A DNA stretch of 64,000 nucleotides, from contig SSNP01000134.1 in NCBI GenBank assembly GCA_006937955.1, positions 462,657-526,656 on the forward strand, given 5' to 3'. Under the pieces are notes generated by a model. The model was not told where the DNA came from. It saw only the letters and a program-made list of their open reading frames with translations, and made no database searches. Positions within the stretch are counted from its first letter, which is position 1, and each line of letters begins with the position of its first letter. Position numbers and translations under genes: made by a program. This document shows positions 50,071-61,058 of the stretch, in pieces. The stretch is from Pachypanchax playfairii. Its lineage: Eukaryota; Chordata; Actinopteri; Cyprinodontiformes; Aplocheilidae.

Positions 50071-50814
50071 AGGCAGGGTATATGATTGTGTGAGCGCTCC
50101 TCAAGAGGGTGTTATTGCAAAATAAAAAGTCCCACCCCTTGCCCCCTAAGCCACGCCTCAATAACACAGGTCTTGTTGGGTCTCCACCACAGTCGCGTTC
50201 TCCAGCTTCACTTGGGTAACACAAAATACAACCTGATCTTACCTGTCCAGCAGAAAATCAGCAACCAACGCATCAGTTGGCCAGCCCTTAGCTTCGTTGA
50301 GTTGACGCCACCGTGTAAATGCAGCAGCTCCGATGCAGATTTGGCTTTTGGCGCGCTCTCCATCGGCTTTCTTCTTTCTCGTTGCTATTTCCACAACAGC
50401 TTTGCTTTTTTGATTCATTTTGGGAAACTTATCTGCACTAACGTCGAACTTGATGCTTCACCAAACAAACACATCGGCTAATGCAGCTTGCGCAATCTAT
50501 TCATCTGCTGGTGCGACAAAGTAGCGCAAGCTCACTTCCTGTTTATATGCCGGAACGAGCATTGCGTGTACACAAAGGGGACGCGCAGAGGGGGAGGTGC
50601 TGGAACACGGAAGCTTTGCTTACAAGCCAATTATGCTGGACGGACCGTGGAAGCTGATTGGATGAGGTTTTCCCTTGGTTTCTCGCTGTAGAAAGAATGA
50701 TCATTACTCGGTCTAGTTTAAGAACTCCTAAAATGTAAATTGCCACTGGTATATGAAAAGCATTTTTTGCAGTTTTAAAAAAAGTGTTTTAAAATGAAAT
50801 CGTATACCCTGCCT
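50071..50814. mobile_element. TTAA-flanked nonautonomous DNA transposon (MITE family 1)
   Basis: The element starts AGGCAGGGTATATGATT and its other end, reverse-complemented, reads AGGCAGGGTATACGATT: one mismatch in 17. TTAA flanks it at 50067-50070 and 50815-50818. It is 744 bp. Open frames inside (for example 50086-50481) show no transposase features. Termini and target site fit the piggyBac superfamily. Confidence 0.88.
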
Positions 50815-50969
50815 TTAATATTTAACTTGGTTTGTTTTATCCTAAAAATATCCAAGATACAATGTAAATATAGTTGGTGATGCTAATCAAGTAAGCCTTG
50901 CTGGTTTATTTTAAATACTTTTTAAGTTAAATAATGACATTAGTAATCGAATCCTTTAGCTCTTTGACA
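50815..50969. other. spacer
   Basis: Short AT-rich spacer between the MITE and a degenerate repeat. Confidence 0.4.
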
Positions 50970-51105
50970 TGAGATAAGATACAACATGATATGATGGGAT
51001 ATAATTGGATAATATGTGATACAATGGGATGTAAAACTTTAGGATATGACACAAAATGATGTGATACAACACAATATGATACGATATATTGTGATAAGGG
51101 ATGTA
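50970..51105. repeat. degenerate GATAC/ATGAT short-period repeat
   Basis: Words such as AAGATACAACATGATATGAT, GTGATACAATGGGATG and GTGATACAACACAATATGAT recur at irregular spacing. It reads as an old, diverged simple or minisatellite repeat. Confidence 0.7.
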
Positions 51106-54100
51106 ATTTCCATTATTTCCATATTAAAGACTCAGTGCTGTCCCATGCAGCGTCTGCCTTCACAAAAGATGCTAAATCTATATAATTTAGAAAATATGTC
51201 AACATCATAACAAACTCTCTCAGAATACAAATTTTAACGAGATATTAAAAACAATGTTTTAGAGGACACATTTTCCCCCTTTTTGTGAGAGGCAGACTGT
51301 TAATTCATTTTTAAAAGCAAATGATCGCAATGAACCCTGAAGATGACCCAAAAGCAGAGAAATAGAATAATTAAAATGTATTTTCACAATAAATTTCAAG
51401 GCAAGTGAAACATTTTTCAGGTACACTAGAGCTGAATCTGAAGGAGAGACGAGAGGTGGGTTAACCCTATAATGCCCCTTGTATCATATTTGCTACATAG
51501 TTTTGATCATTTCTAACATGGTTGCTCCCAGTAAAGGATCCACTTGCCCTTTTTTTCAGGTTAAATCATCATTGTTATATGGAAGAATGCATTATTATTA
51601 ACTCATTTTTTATATTACAATTAAAATTATATATATTACAATTAAAGACGACCTAAGTAATAAATGTGATACAAAAATCTATTATAAATAACATGATACA
51701 GCAAAAAACGTTTGTGAATTTTGTTCTAAGGCTTCGTAAACGTCTCAGTTCCAAATAATCAGAATTTTCTGGCTATTTTTTAATAAGTTGGGTCTTACAG
51801 GGTTAAATTGTTGAGTGGACAAAACTTCTTTTTGGGTGTGATGATTACTTATAGTAATCTTTTTTTTCCCACAGTTTTTGTTCACAGAAACACAAAGAGT
51901 CATCAAGTTGATACACGGAGGATTTTATCTAGGAAAGAATAAGTAAACCACAAACAAACTTGTAACTGTTACTCAATAAAACAAACAAAAAAAAACATTC
52001 CCCAATTGCACTACAACAGTCTCACATGGAGTCATGATAGAAGCCAAGAATAAAAAACAAACACTTACCAACAATTACCCAAGAAAAAAATATCTGGGAG
52101 TGTAAAAACTGAAGAAAAAGCGAAAGAGAAAACCAAAACAGATTCACCAGAACTCAGAACCTTCTCACAAATCCCAGTTTTACAAAATAAAATGTTTGAA
52201 TTAATAGAAAAGTCACAGAAAAAAAAGGATTTTACTGACATTTAAAACAGAAAAAACTGTAATATTACATTCTGTTATCATCCTGCTACAATCAGCTTTG
52301 AGAGATGATTTATTTGATTATTTTACCTTTATTCCCTTGTGAACGCCCTGTAACAACAACGGGCTCTAACGATGACACAGAGAGGTTCTCTTCTGTCCTC
52401 TTCAGTTCTCCTCTAAAACTCACATCTTTTCATGTGGCCTGTGAGCACAATTAATTCAGAAAATGGAGCCATTATGGAGGTTGTGGCTCCCAGGGCAGCA
52501 CTGAGGAAAAGGTGGGGCAGCGGCTTTTCAGCAATCACGGTCCCCGTGTGTGTGCGCGCCTGCCATTAATCTCAACAAGCCGTGAAGTGGCTTTATTGCA
52601 GTTGCAGAAGCAGGATGATGCCTCTGAGGCGATACAAAATTAAATGGAGTTTAGTCCTGGGTCCTTAGTTCTGACCTCTGACAATAAATCAGATTCCATC
52701 ATATTTACTTTAAAATGATATTTCACTTATTTCACATATAATGGTGCAAATTATTTTCTCTTTTTGTAAGTTTTGACAGAATAAATCAATGCAACTTCCT
52801 CTGTTTACAAAATAAAATGTGGTAATAACATTTCAGCTTGTCAAACAGTCTTTTTGTCTGATAAACCAATCTCTACTTGACCTTTTGCTTATTTTGAAAG
52901 AATTCAAATGTTTCATACATGAACAACAAGCTAGATTTTAAAAAGCCACTCATCAGGAAAGAGAGTAAAAAAGCAGATAAAAATGATCAAGCTTATGCGG
53001 TAATGACCTGATTTTGCCACAAGGAGGAACCCCAGATTTAATTTTACCAGTTTGGTTGCAATCCAACAATGAGAAAATAGCTTTCACTAGATGGCAGGTG
53101 TGCACGAGGACTGAGTTTGTTAAAGGATGTCATGAACTTAAAAAAATAATAAACAGAAAAGCATATCCTTTGTTTTTCAGTCCAGCCAGGAGGAACTTGA
53201 TGGAAATCATAAAAACTTGGGATCCACCTCCTGCTAATACCTGATGAGAGTCATCTTATTTTAGTAAACCTCATTTCTATCAAATGTCTGATAAGCTTTC
53301 TGGCATTCCTTCAAACACACAGCAGAGTTTATCCTTCGGGGGAACAGATCAGGTTTCCATCTGTACTGTGTCGCATGTGGTTACATCAGCGTGTGAGAGC
53401 TGCACGCTTGAGAGGAAACACCAAAAGGTTAATCAAAGTCTCCTGCCAACAAAAAAGGGAGCTTTGATGCATACAAGGAGAAAAACTAATTATATTCACA
53501 TATATATGTGATCATTGGCATAAGAAATTAATTTGCTGAATCCAAAATCTGCTGTCATCCTCTCGTCTCCTCACTGGACTCTGTTCACACTAGCTACGTT
53601 AAGCTGGTAATAAAAGAATAATTGAGCTTCAGCGTGTGTAATTCCAGGGTTCCTCTCAGAGGTGAATGAAGTGCTCATGAAATTTTAGAGGGATTTATTA
53701 AATTACTGTGAAATCAAATTAAATTGGCAAATTAATCCTCGCAGTAAATTAAACCAGCGAATGAGAAAAGTGACTTTTTAAGCAGAAAGCAGTGGTTGAG
53801 AGGAGGTGGGAATGGACCAGACACACTGCAGGTTTATGAACTCAGATCATCAGCTTTTATTAAACTACGGGAGTCTTGTTTACTTGTGGGTGGAAAAAAA
53901 AATCCACAGGAGCATGTGACTTCTTCCTCTTTTCTTCTTCAATTCGGTGTCGCTACATTTTACAAAATGCAAAACACTTTCACGTTCAACAGATGGAAAG
54001 GTCCATGATTAAAAAACAAATGAGTAAATGAATTAATCTGCACAAATCCTTTATATTCCGGGTGTTTGTGCAGATGGTTTGTGACAGCTCAGGTGGTATT

Positions 54101-54456
54101 TTATGCATTTAAAAAAAAAAAAGCTTTGTATAAATTTCAACAATGTTTAGTTTATGGACTTTGTGGGAAATCATTCCTTAAAACACTGAATTTGACACAA
54201 TTACCATAAGGTATTCGATATGAAAGCAAATTATTTTCTAGGAAAAAAACAGGGAAAACTTGTAGCTTAATTATTTTTATATAGTCAAGAAGAGGTTCAA
54301 TCACACCCTGTTTGATTGGTCAGTGAAATGTTGCTTTAATATAATTTCTCTGTTTTGGTTTTTCATTGCTGACCATGCAGCATTGCTTGTTTTAAGCAGT
54401 GTCTGATGAAAGTTTTCAGGACTCACATGCAGAATAAGTTGGCAACTTAACTCAAA
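51106..54456. other. gene-poor intergenic tract
   Basis: AT-rich, with short chance frames only. No exon, RNA gene or element ends were found. Confidence 0.4.
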
Positions 54457-54460
54457 TATG

Positions 54461-55709
54461 CACTGCTCAAAAAAATAATAAAGGGAACAACACCTGGGCA
54501 GATCCTGATGAGGTGGCAGATGGTCTCCTGAGGGACCTGGACTAAAGCATCCACCAACTCCTAGACAGTCTGTGGTGCAACTTGGTGTTGGTAGATGGAG
54601 CGAGACATGATGTCCCAGATGTGCTCAATAGGATTCAGGTCTAGGGAACGGGCAGGGCCGGTCCATAGCATCAACGCCTTCATCTTGCAGGAACTGCTGA
54701 CCCACTTCAGCTGCATGAGGTCCAACATCATCTTGCATTAGGAGGAACCCAGGACTAACTGCACCAGCATATGGTCTTACAAGGGGTCTGAGGATCTCAT
54801 CTCGGTACCTAATGGCAGTCAGGCTACCTCTGGCGAGCACATGGAGGGCTATACGGCCCCACAGAGAAATGCCACTCCACGCCATCACAGACCCACTGCC
54901 AAATCAGTCCTGCTGTAGGATGTTGCAGGCAGCAGAACTCTCATGGAGTCCATTTCCCATTTGAGCAGACACATGCACACTTGTGGCCTGTTAAAGGTCA
55001 TTTTGCAGGACACTGGCAGATCATCCTGCTCCTCCTTGCACAAAGGTGGAGGTAGCGGTCCTGCTGCTGGATTGTTGCCCTTCTCCACATCTCCTGATGT
55101 ACTGGCCCAGGGGTGGTGAACTCCAGGCCTCGAGAGCAACAATCCTGCACATTTTAGATGAACCCCTGCTTCAACACACCTGCTGCAGATGAACAGGTCA
55201 TTAACAGGCTTCTACAGGACTTGCTGAGAGGTTGCAGATTTGAATCAGGTGTGTTGAAGCAGGGGAACATCTAAAATGTGCAGGATTGTGGCTCTCGAGG
55301 CCTGGAGTTCACCACCCCTCCATGCTCGGGACACTATGCTGACAGACACAGCAAACGTTTTTGCCACAGCTCACATTGATGTGCCATCTTGGATGAGCTG
55401 CACCAACTGAGCCACTTGTGTGGGTTGTAGACTCCGTCTCATGCTCCCACCAGAGTGAAGCACCGCCAGCATTCAACAGTGACCAAAACGTCCACCAGAA
55501 AGCAGGAAGTGAGAAGTGGTCTGTGGTCACCACCTGCAGAACCACTCCTTCATGGGGATGTCTTGCTAATTGCCTATAATTTACACCTGTTGTATATTCC
55601 TTTTGCACAACAGCATGTGGAATCGATTGTCAATCAGTTGCTTCCTAAGTGGACAGTTTGATTTCACAGAAGTCTGATTGACTTGGAATTATTTATTTTT
55701 TTAGCAGTG
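54461..55709 (-). mobile_element. dead Tc1/mariner-like transposon with a nested insertion
   Basis: Inverted ends CACTGCTCAAAAAAATAA (left) and CACTGCTAAAAAAATAAA (right, reverse complement) bound the element; a TA follows the right end. The minus strand holds transposase pieces: an N-terminal segment with MRRSLQPTQVAQLVQLIQDG starting near 55442, and a catalytic-core segment at 54625-54888 with ISLWGRIALHVLARGSLTAI and FLLMQDDVGPHAAE. Stops and frame changes separate the pieces, and the middle is interrupted at 55108-55319. It resembles a Tc1-like family abundant in salmonids and other fish. It cannot make a functional transposase. Confidence 0.88.
55108..55319. mobile_element. hairpin MITE nested in the Tc1-like element
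   Basis: The two arms, each about 75 bp, are near-perfect inverted copies: AGGGGTGGTGAACTCCAGGC at the left and its complement at the right, with about three mismatches. The body is short, so the whole unit folds back on itself. Starting CAGGGGTG recalls hAT ends. The flanks do not show a clean target duplication; some of the host element seems lost at the insertion point. Confidence 0.85.
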
Positions 55710-55711
55710 TA

Positions 55712-56140
55712 CTATTAGAGGAGAAATTCAAAACAAAGTAGCAGGAAAAAAAACTGTAAAAATAATAATTATAACAATAATAACTAGAAAATTCCAAGAG
55801 CACAGACCTCCACCAAATACCTCAGTTCCACACCCGTTACAGTCATATGCACTGAAGACAACTCTGTCTCCTAATGTTAAAGAAACCTTTAAGAAATTCC
55901 TGGATCTGTACGGCACTCTGGATCACCCCCAAAATGTAACCAGTTGTTCCTTCACCCATTACAAACATTTCCCAAAAATGTCATAAAAATCTGTCCTCTA
56001 CTTTTCAAGTTATGTTGCTAACACAAACAAACCAACACAAGGAAAAATATGACCTCCTTGGTGGAACTAATAAAAGGAGAAACAAAGATGAAAATGTACC
56101 AAGAAAACAAAAAGAAACTTGCTATATAAGTAGATACATA
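55712..56140. other. spacer between two Tc1-like elements
   Basis: AT-rich sequence with no gene seen. Confidence 0.4.
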
Positions 56141-56142
56141 TA

Positions 56143-56483
56143 CAGTGGGGCAAAAAAGTATTTAGTCAGCCACCAATTGTGTAAGTTCTCCCACTTAAAA
56201 AGATCAGAGACGCCTGTAAATTTCATCATAGGTATACCTCAACTATGAGAGACAAAATGAGGAAAAAAAATCCAGAAAATCACATTGTCTGATTTTCAAA
56301 GAATTTATTTGCAAATTATGGTGGAAAATAAGTATTTGGTCACCTACAAACAAGTAAGATTTCTGGCTTTCACAGACCTGTAACTTCTTTAAGAGGCTCC
56401 TCGGTCCTCCACCTGTATTAATGGCACCTGTGTGAACTCGTTATCAGTATAAAAGACACCTGTCCACAACCTCAAACGGTCAC
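56143..56483 (+). mobile_element. left end of a second Tc1-like transposon, cut by an assembly gap
   Basis: After a TA at 56141-56142 the sequence begins CAGTGGGGCAAAAAAGTATT, the terminal repeat of a common fish Tc1-like family. Its inner stretch GTGGAAAATAAGTATTTGGT and the TATAAAAGACACCTGTCC segment also match that family. It stops at the N at 56484, before the transposase gene would begin. Confidence 0.85.
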
Positions 56484-56484
56484 N
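56484..56484. other. assembly gap (single N)
   Basis: The N truncates a Tc1-like element; sequence to its right is unrelated. The true gap may be longer, about the missing part of the transposon. Confidence 0.9.
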
Positions 56485-57010
56485 TACTCAAGAAGTTAAT
56501 TTCTTATAAATGTTGCTCTTTGGATACCTTTAACAAATGCTGCCAACATCCTCCTTCTCACCTTTTTCTTTTTATGATGCTCCAAACAGATCCTGCAGGT
56601 AAACCTTGAGACATTTTCAGCTTTTGAATTTCAGATATTAGAATCACTAACAGTCGAGTTAACATGCCAAAAAATCTTAAAACTATAATAAAAATTATTT
56701 TAAAATGATTCACATTGCCATGACCTCTAAATAATCTCTGACTTTTTATTTGAATGAAAAAATTGCTATATTTAAAAGTATATAACCTATTTTGTCTATT
56801 TCATTTGTGCAATTAATTAATTCATAAAATATCTTATTATTACATTGTAATTTCTTATTCTTATTCTTATTAAAACTTTTAACTGTTGCCTGACATCACA
56901 ATTTAGCACAAGTTAACATCAAAGTCATCATTAAGAAGAATGATCTTTTCAGACCTAAATTTAGCTTAAGTGGCGGCGTGTGATTAATGAAACAAAGCCT
57001 TAAACCACAG
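56485..57010. other. spacer after the gap
   Basis: AT-rich sequence leading into the duplicated flank. No gene is seen. Confidence 0.4.
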
Positions 57011-57265
57011 TTTAACATGCTTCAAGTTTAGAGTAAAAGCTTGAAACGCCTAAACAAGACAAATAAAATGTTGCATAAAATAATGCAAAAACGATTTCAG
57101 GAAACAAAAAACAACAGTACTGCATGGATTTAAAACTGTCATGGCAACAGCAAACATAACATTGTGCGTCTGATACCACATATTTATATCAGAGATAAGG
57201 AAGATCAGTTATACCAGTGATAATAGGTTTGATCTTCAAAGCATAATGCTGCTGTTTTAAACCAA
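57011..57265. repeat. 255-bp direct repeat, left copy
   Basis: Identical to 57798-58052 except for G at 57164 against C at 57951. Its right edge is the N at 57266. It probably represents an allele of the same locus. Confidence 0.92.
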
Positions 57266-57266
57266 N
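57266..57266. other. assembly gap (single N)
   Basis: The N lies at the end of the left 255-bp copy and before unrelated sequence, as at 14941. Confidence 0.92.
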
Positions 57267-57801
57267 TGGGTTTCATCTGGTGCGCATTTTATATTTTGAC
57301 AGTGTGTGCGGACCTGCGGATCACTGTGTGCACCCGTGAACATCAGCCAGATCTCTTCTCTCCACCAAGGAAAAGCGACGCCGATACAAATTCGCGTTTG
57401 CCTTCTCCTTCGGTCACTTTCCTTCTTAGCCAATAGTCCCTCTGCCGAACGTCCAGGAATTATTATTTTTTTTCGTGGTAGGATCCACTTCCCGATAAGT
57501 GTCTCTCGGTTGTTTATTTGGATTCTCCGCCTTGTCGACCTTCACGTTCTGCCGGCTGCTACGAGACGCTGCGTTCTATTTCTTATTATTTTTCTTGTTG
57601 TGACATAAAAGACGTAATTTCATGTGCGACAGCGCGGGAATGTCGCACCCGACACGCAAAGTAAAAATGATATATATTGAAAAATACCGTGAGATGTTTG
57701 AGGAGCCGATCGGCTTAATCTGCATTGTGTCATCTCCTCTGATAGTGGCTTGGCTGAAACGGACATCCACGGACATGTAAAAGTTACGCACTCCAGCTTT
57801 A
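57267..57801. mobile_element. probable right part of a TTAA-type transposon present in one allele
   Basis: This segment has no counterpart in the left copy. It ends GCACTCCAGCT|TTAA, so its terminus would read AGCTGGAGTGCGTAAC, a form common among TTAA-type fish MITEs. In the left copy the same TTAA (57012-57015) stands without an insert. The left end of the element is missing because of the N. Type and polymorphism are inferred. Confidence 0.5.
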
Positions 57802-58052
57802 ACATGCTTCAAGTTTAGAGTAAAAGCTTGAAACGCCTAAACAAGACAAATAAAATGTTGCATAAAATAATGCAAAAACGATTTCAGGAAACAAAAAACA
57901 ACAGTACTGCATGGATTTAAAACTGTCATGGCAACAGCAAACATAACATTCTGCGTCTGATACCACATATTTATATCAGAGATAAGGAAGATCAGTTATA
58001 CCAGTGATAATAGGTTTGATCTTCAAAGCATAATGCTGCTGTTTTAAACCAA
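57798..58052. repeat. 255-bp direct repeat, right copy
   Basis: Second copy of 57011-57265 with one base difference. It continues into downstream sequence without a break. Confidence 0.92.
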
Positions 58053-60464
58053 CAACACACTGTTAAAACAAGCAGACGGGGTTGATCACAGGAAGTAATC
58101 ACAGGCATCTGTAAAAGGCATGTTTAGCCTTTCATCTTTAAATGGATTCTAACAGCCTCATCCAGCCAGAAACTGTCCTAATCTCTTGTAATCTCAACCC
58201 TCCACTAATTTTAGACCTGAGAACAGGTAGCAGGGGACATGGCAAGAAGTTCATCAAGAGACATGTATGTTTTCGTCCTGCTTGTAGGAAATTGGCTCTA
58301 TTTTCTTTGAGTTCAGTCAAGCTGTAGAAGCTGTATGACTGTAGTGATGATGACTCAGTCAGGAGGAAGACCACGCTAGCCTTTTTGCATTATTGTTAGC
58401 AGTGTCAACTCCTACCCTTCATACTTGCTGGTTGACATTTCACTCTGTTTGTTTAAATTGTCGTCTAAGTGTGCCTCCTGTCTTCAGTAAGACCTTTTCA
58501 AGTTTGCTGTGTTACCAGTCACTACAAACGCCACTATATACATTTTTTGTAGCCATTTTTTATTTACAGTGACTGTCATTTTTTTTTCCGTAGCAACTTC
58601 TGCATCTCCATTTAAGTTATGTTGACATGACGGGGGACATTCAGGAGACTGTAGAAGCAAAATCCTGCATCCATGTTTGACTTTCTGTTTTAGGTAAGCC
58701 TGCCAATCAGAGGGAAGTCAAGTGTGGAATGAAAACTGGCAGCAAATTCAAATCCACACTGCCACAGCATGAAGGAGGAGCGCTGCAGGCTCTCTGTTAT
58801 TCTACCATCTTTCACAGTCCAGTCTTGCACTTGTTAAATTTTCTGACGTGAGAGATTATCCTCAAAGATCTCCAGATTCTGTCTTCTCTCTCGGCTGCAG
58901 TAGGTGGACTCCCTCATAAAACCTGTTTTGGTTGGTAGGCAGCCAATTTTGTTCATAGAAGACAGAATGATCAGCGATGACAATGAAAAAAATAATTAAC
59001 CCCCAAAGTGCTCATAATCTAAATTAAAAAGACTGTCATGGGTATAGATTTTTTAACTTTTTTTTATTTAATTTTTTTGGATATGCTTCCAGGTGTTTCC
59101 TGTGATTTTATTTTGAAAGTTTTTCCTCCTCCTTGTCTCCAGTGTTTGAATGTTTCTTGAGTTGTTTGTTTGTTTCCTTCTCGTGGTCCTTTTGTTTCCT
59201 TAGTCTTTCCCTCATGTTTGTTATTTATCTAATTTTTTGTTATTTAGTTAAGTCTGATTTTGTTTGTTCTTCTTTAGTCCCCTGTGTTTTAATACTTGGT
59301 CTATTTCTCTGTGAGTTCCTACTTTTTTCCCTTCTCAGCTGTGTATCATTTAGTTAATTAGTTCCTTTGCGTTCTCAGATCCTCCTGAGTTAACCGTGTT
59401 ACAGGTTTACCTGGTTACCTGATCTTCTGTCTTCCTCGAGCTCCTAGTGTTTCCTGAGATTCCCCTGGATAGCTTTAAGTTGTTTATTGCTGCTAAGTTA
59501 AATTCTTGTTTTTTATTTTTTTCCACGATTAACATGTTTTGCACAATTCCCTGAATCCCTGCTTCATGCCTGTATTTGGGTTTTTCATTCACCAATTTAT
59601 GAAAAAAACAAAATGTAAGAAAATCAAATGTTATAGTAATAAATGATTGAAAATGTAAATAATCTAAATTAAAACATAAAATTTAAAAAGAGAAATGTAA
59701 GGGTCAAACAATTTAAGCATGTAAAATAAAGTGTCACTGATAAGGAACAGCAGGTCTAAGTTGAACTGTGCGGGAGGTCTCAAGAAGTTAAAGGGATTTG
59801 TGCTGTGATTGTTTCCTGGCAATAAACTGACAAAGCAAAAGTGCAAAATATTTGCAGATTTCTGCTTTTTATTCAATCTTCATGATTGTAACACCTTTGA
59901 TTTTAGTAATATGTGAACAAGAAATGAACCTGCAAAGATGACCGTTATACTTTTTGCTTCTTCTGCAAAAATCTAACAATTTCAATCTGTTAGAAACTAT
60001 CATGGAACCTGCTGACGGGCTCCACCCAACAAACCCAACAGGATTGCATCATCTGCAAACAAATGCAATCTGAAGTGAGCTTTTATACTTTACCTGAATT
60101 CAAGATTCATCTATTCTGTATGTTGGAATCTTTTATTCTGGACCTTGATTCAAACTCAAACTGGAGACCTAGAAGTTTAACTCCATGGATGAAACAAACA
60201 GTTTTCTGATGCTCTGTTTGGATTTTGAAAAACTGGGTCTATGAAAAAATGGTTAGCTAACAGAAACCACAGAATACAATAGACCAATCTCAGCTTTGGA
60301 AAATCAAGGAGAGGTTATCAAGCTAACAGTTCTGGACTATTTGGCATATGCCAGAAAAGAGTTCAACTATTTAAAACAACTCAAAAACAACCACAGAGAG
60401 TCGTAGCAGTTCATTAAAAAATTATGTATAAATTTACGCTGCATCACCTTTGCTCCCCTATTAT
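58053..60464. other. gene-poor tract, possible old repeat at 59090-59600
   Basis: No exon is supported. The T- and CTC-rich stretch at 59090-59600, with repeated TTTCC and GTTTCCT words, resembles old fish interspersed repeats, but I cannot define its ends or family. Confidence 0.3.
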
Positions 60465-60468
60465 TTAA

Positions 60469-61054
60469 AGAGGCCATTTCATACAAATTTCAGGACTTTG
60501 TGGTTATTTCTTAAGTATTAACCTGTAATATGAAAAATTTTATATCTAAAAAACATCAAGAAGCACTTAATAACAGACCCTTCAATCTGTCTGAATTAAA
60601 ATTCAGGTGGTTCCGGGTCCTTCTGTCAGGCTGCTTTGTCAGCAGCTCATTCATATTCATTATTCAAATTTGCTGGACTCTGATTGGCTAACAAACTAGC
60701 CTATGAGAGCAAGGTGTACTGTTTCCTGCCCCGCTGTGGATGACAACGTCAGACGTCATGTCTTCCTGTTTGCTACGTCTTATGCTAACAGCTTTTAGCC
60801 AGCCGCATGCTAGGCGTGGTTTCAACTGCGGGAGCTGCCGAATACTAACAAACAAAAGGAGTTGTGACGAAACAGATACAGGCCGTTTAGACCCGGGAGA
60901 ACTCGGGTTTTATCGCCACCTGTGTAGTTTGAGAGATTAAAACTGAAAGAGAAGTTGTTGACCTGTTTTCACACCCACTATGATGGTAAGAACACCTGTG
61001 GAGCTAAAATATTCAACAGAAACCTCAGAAAAACTGTTTTTGTAAAGGGTTTAT
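60469..61054. mobile_element. TTAA-flanked MITE family 2, copy 2
   Basis: This copy follows the 37212-37795 element along its length (586 against 584 bp), including AGAGGCCATTTCATAC at the start and CTAGGCGTGGTTTCAACTGC inside. TTAA stands at 60465-60468 and 61055-61058. The right terminus is decayed (GGGTTTAT in place of GGGCCTCT), so this copy is the older or more damaged one. Confidence 0.85.
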
Positions 61055-61058
61055 TTAA

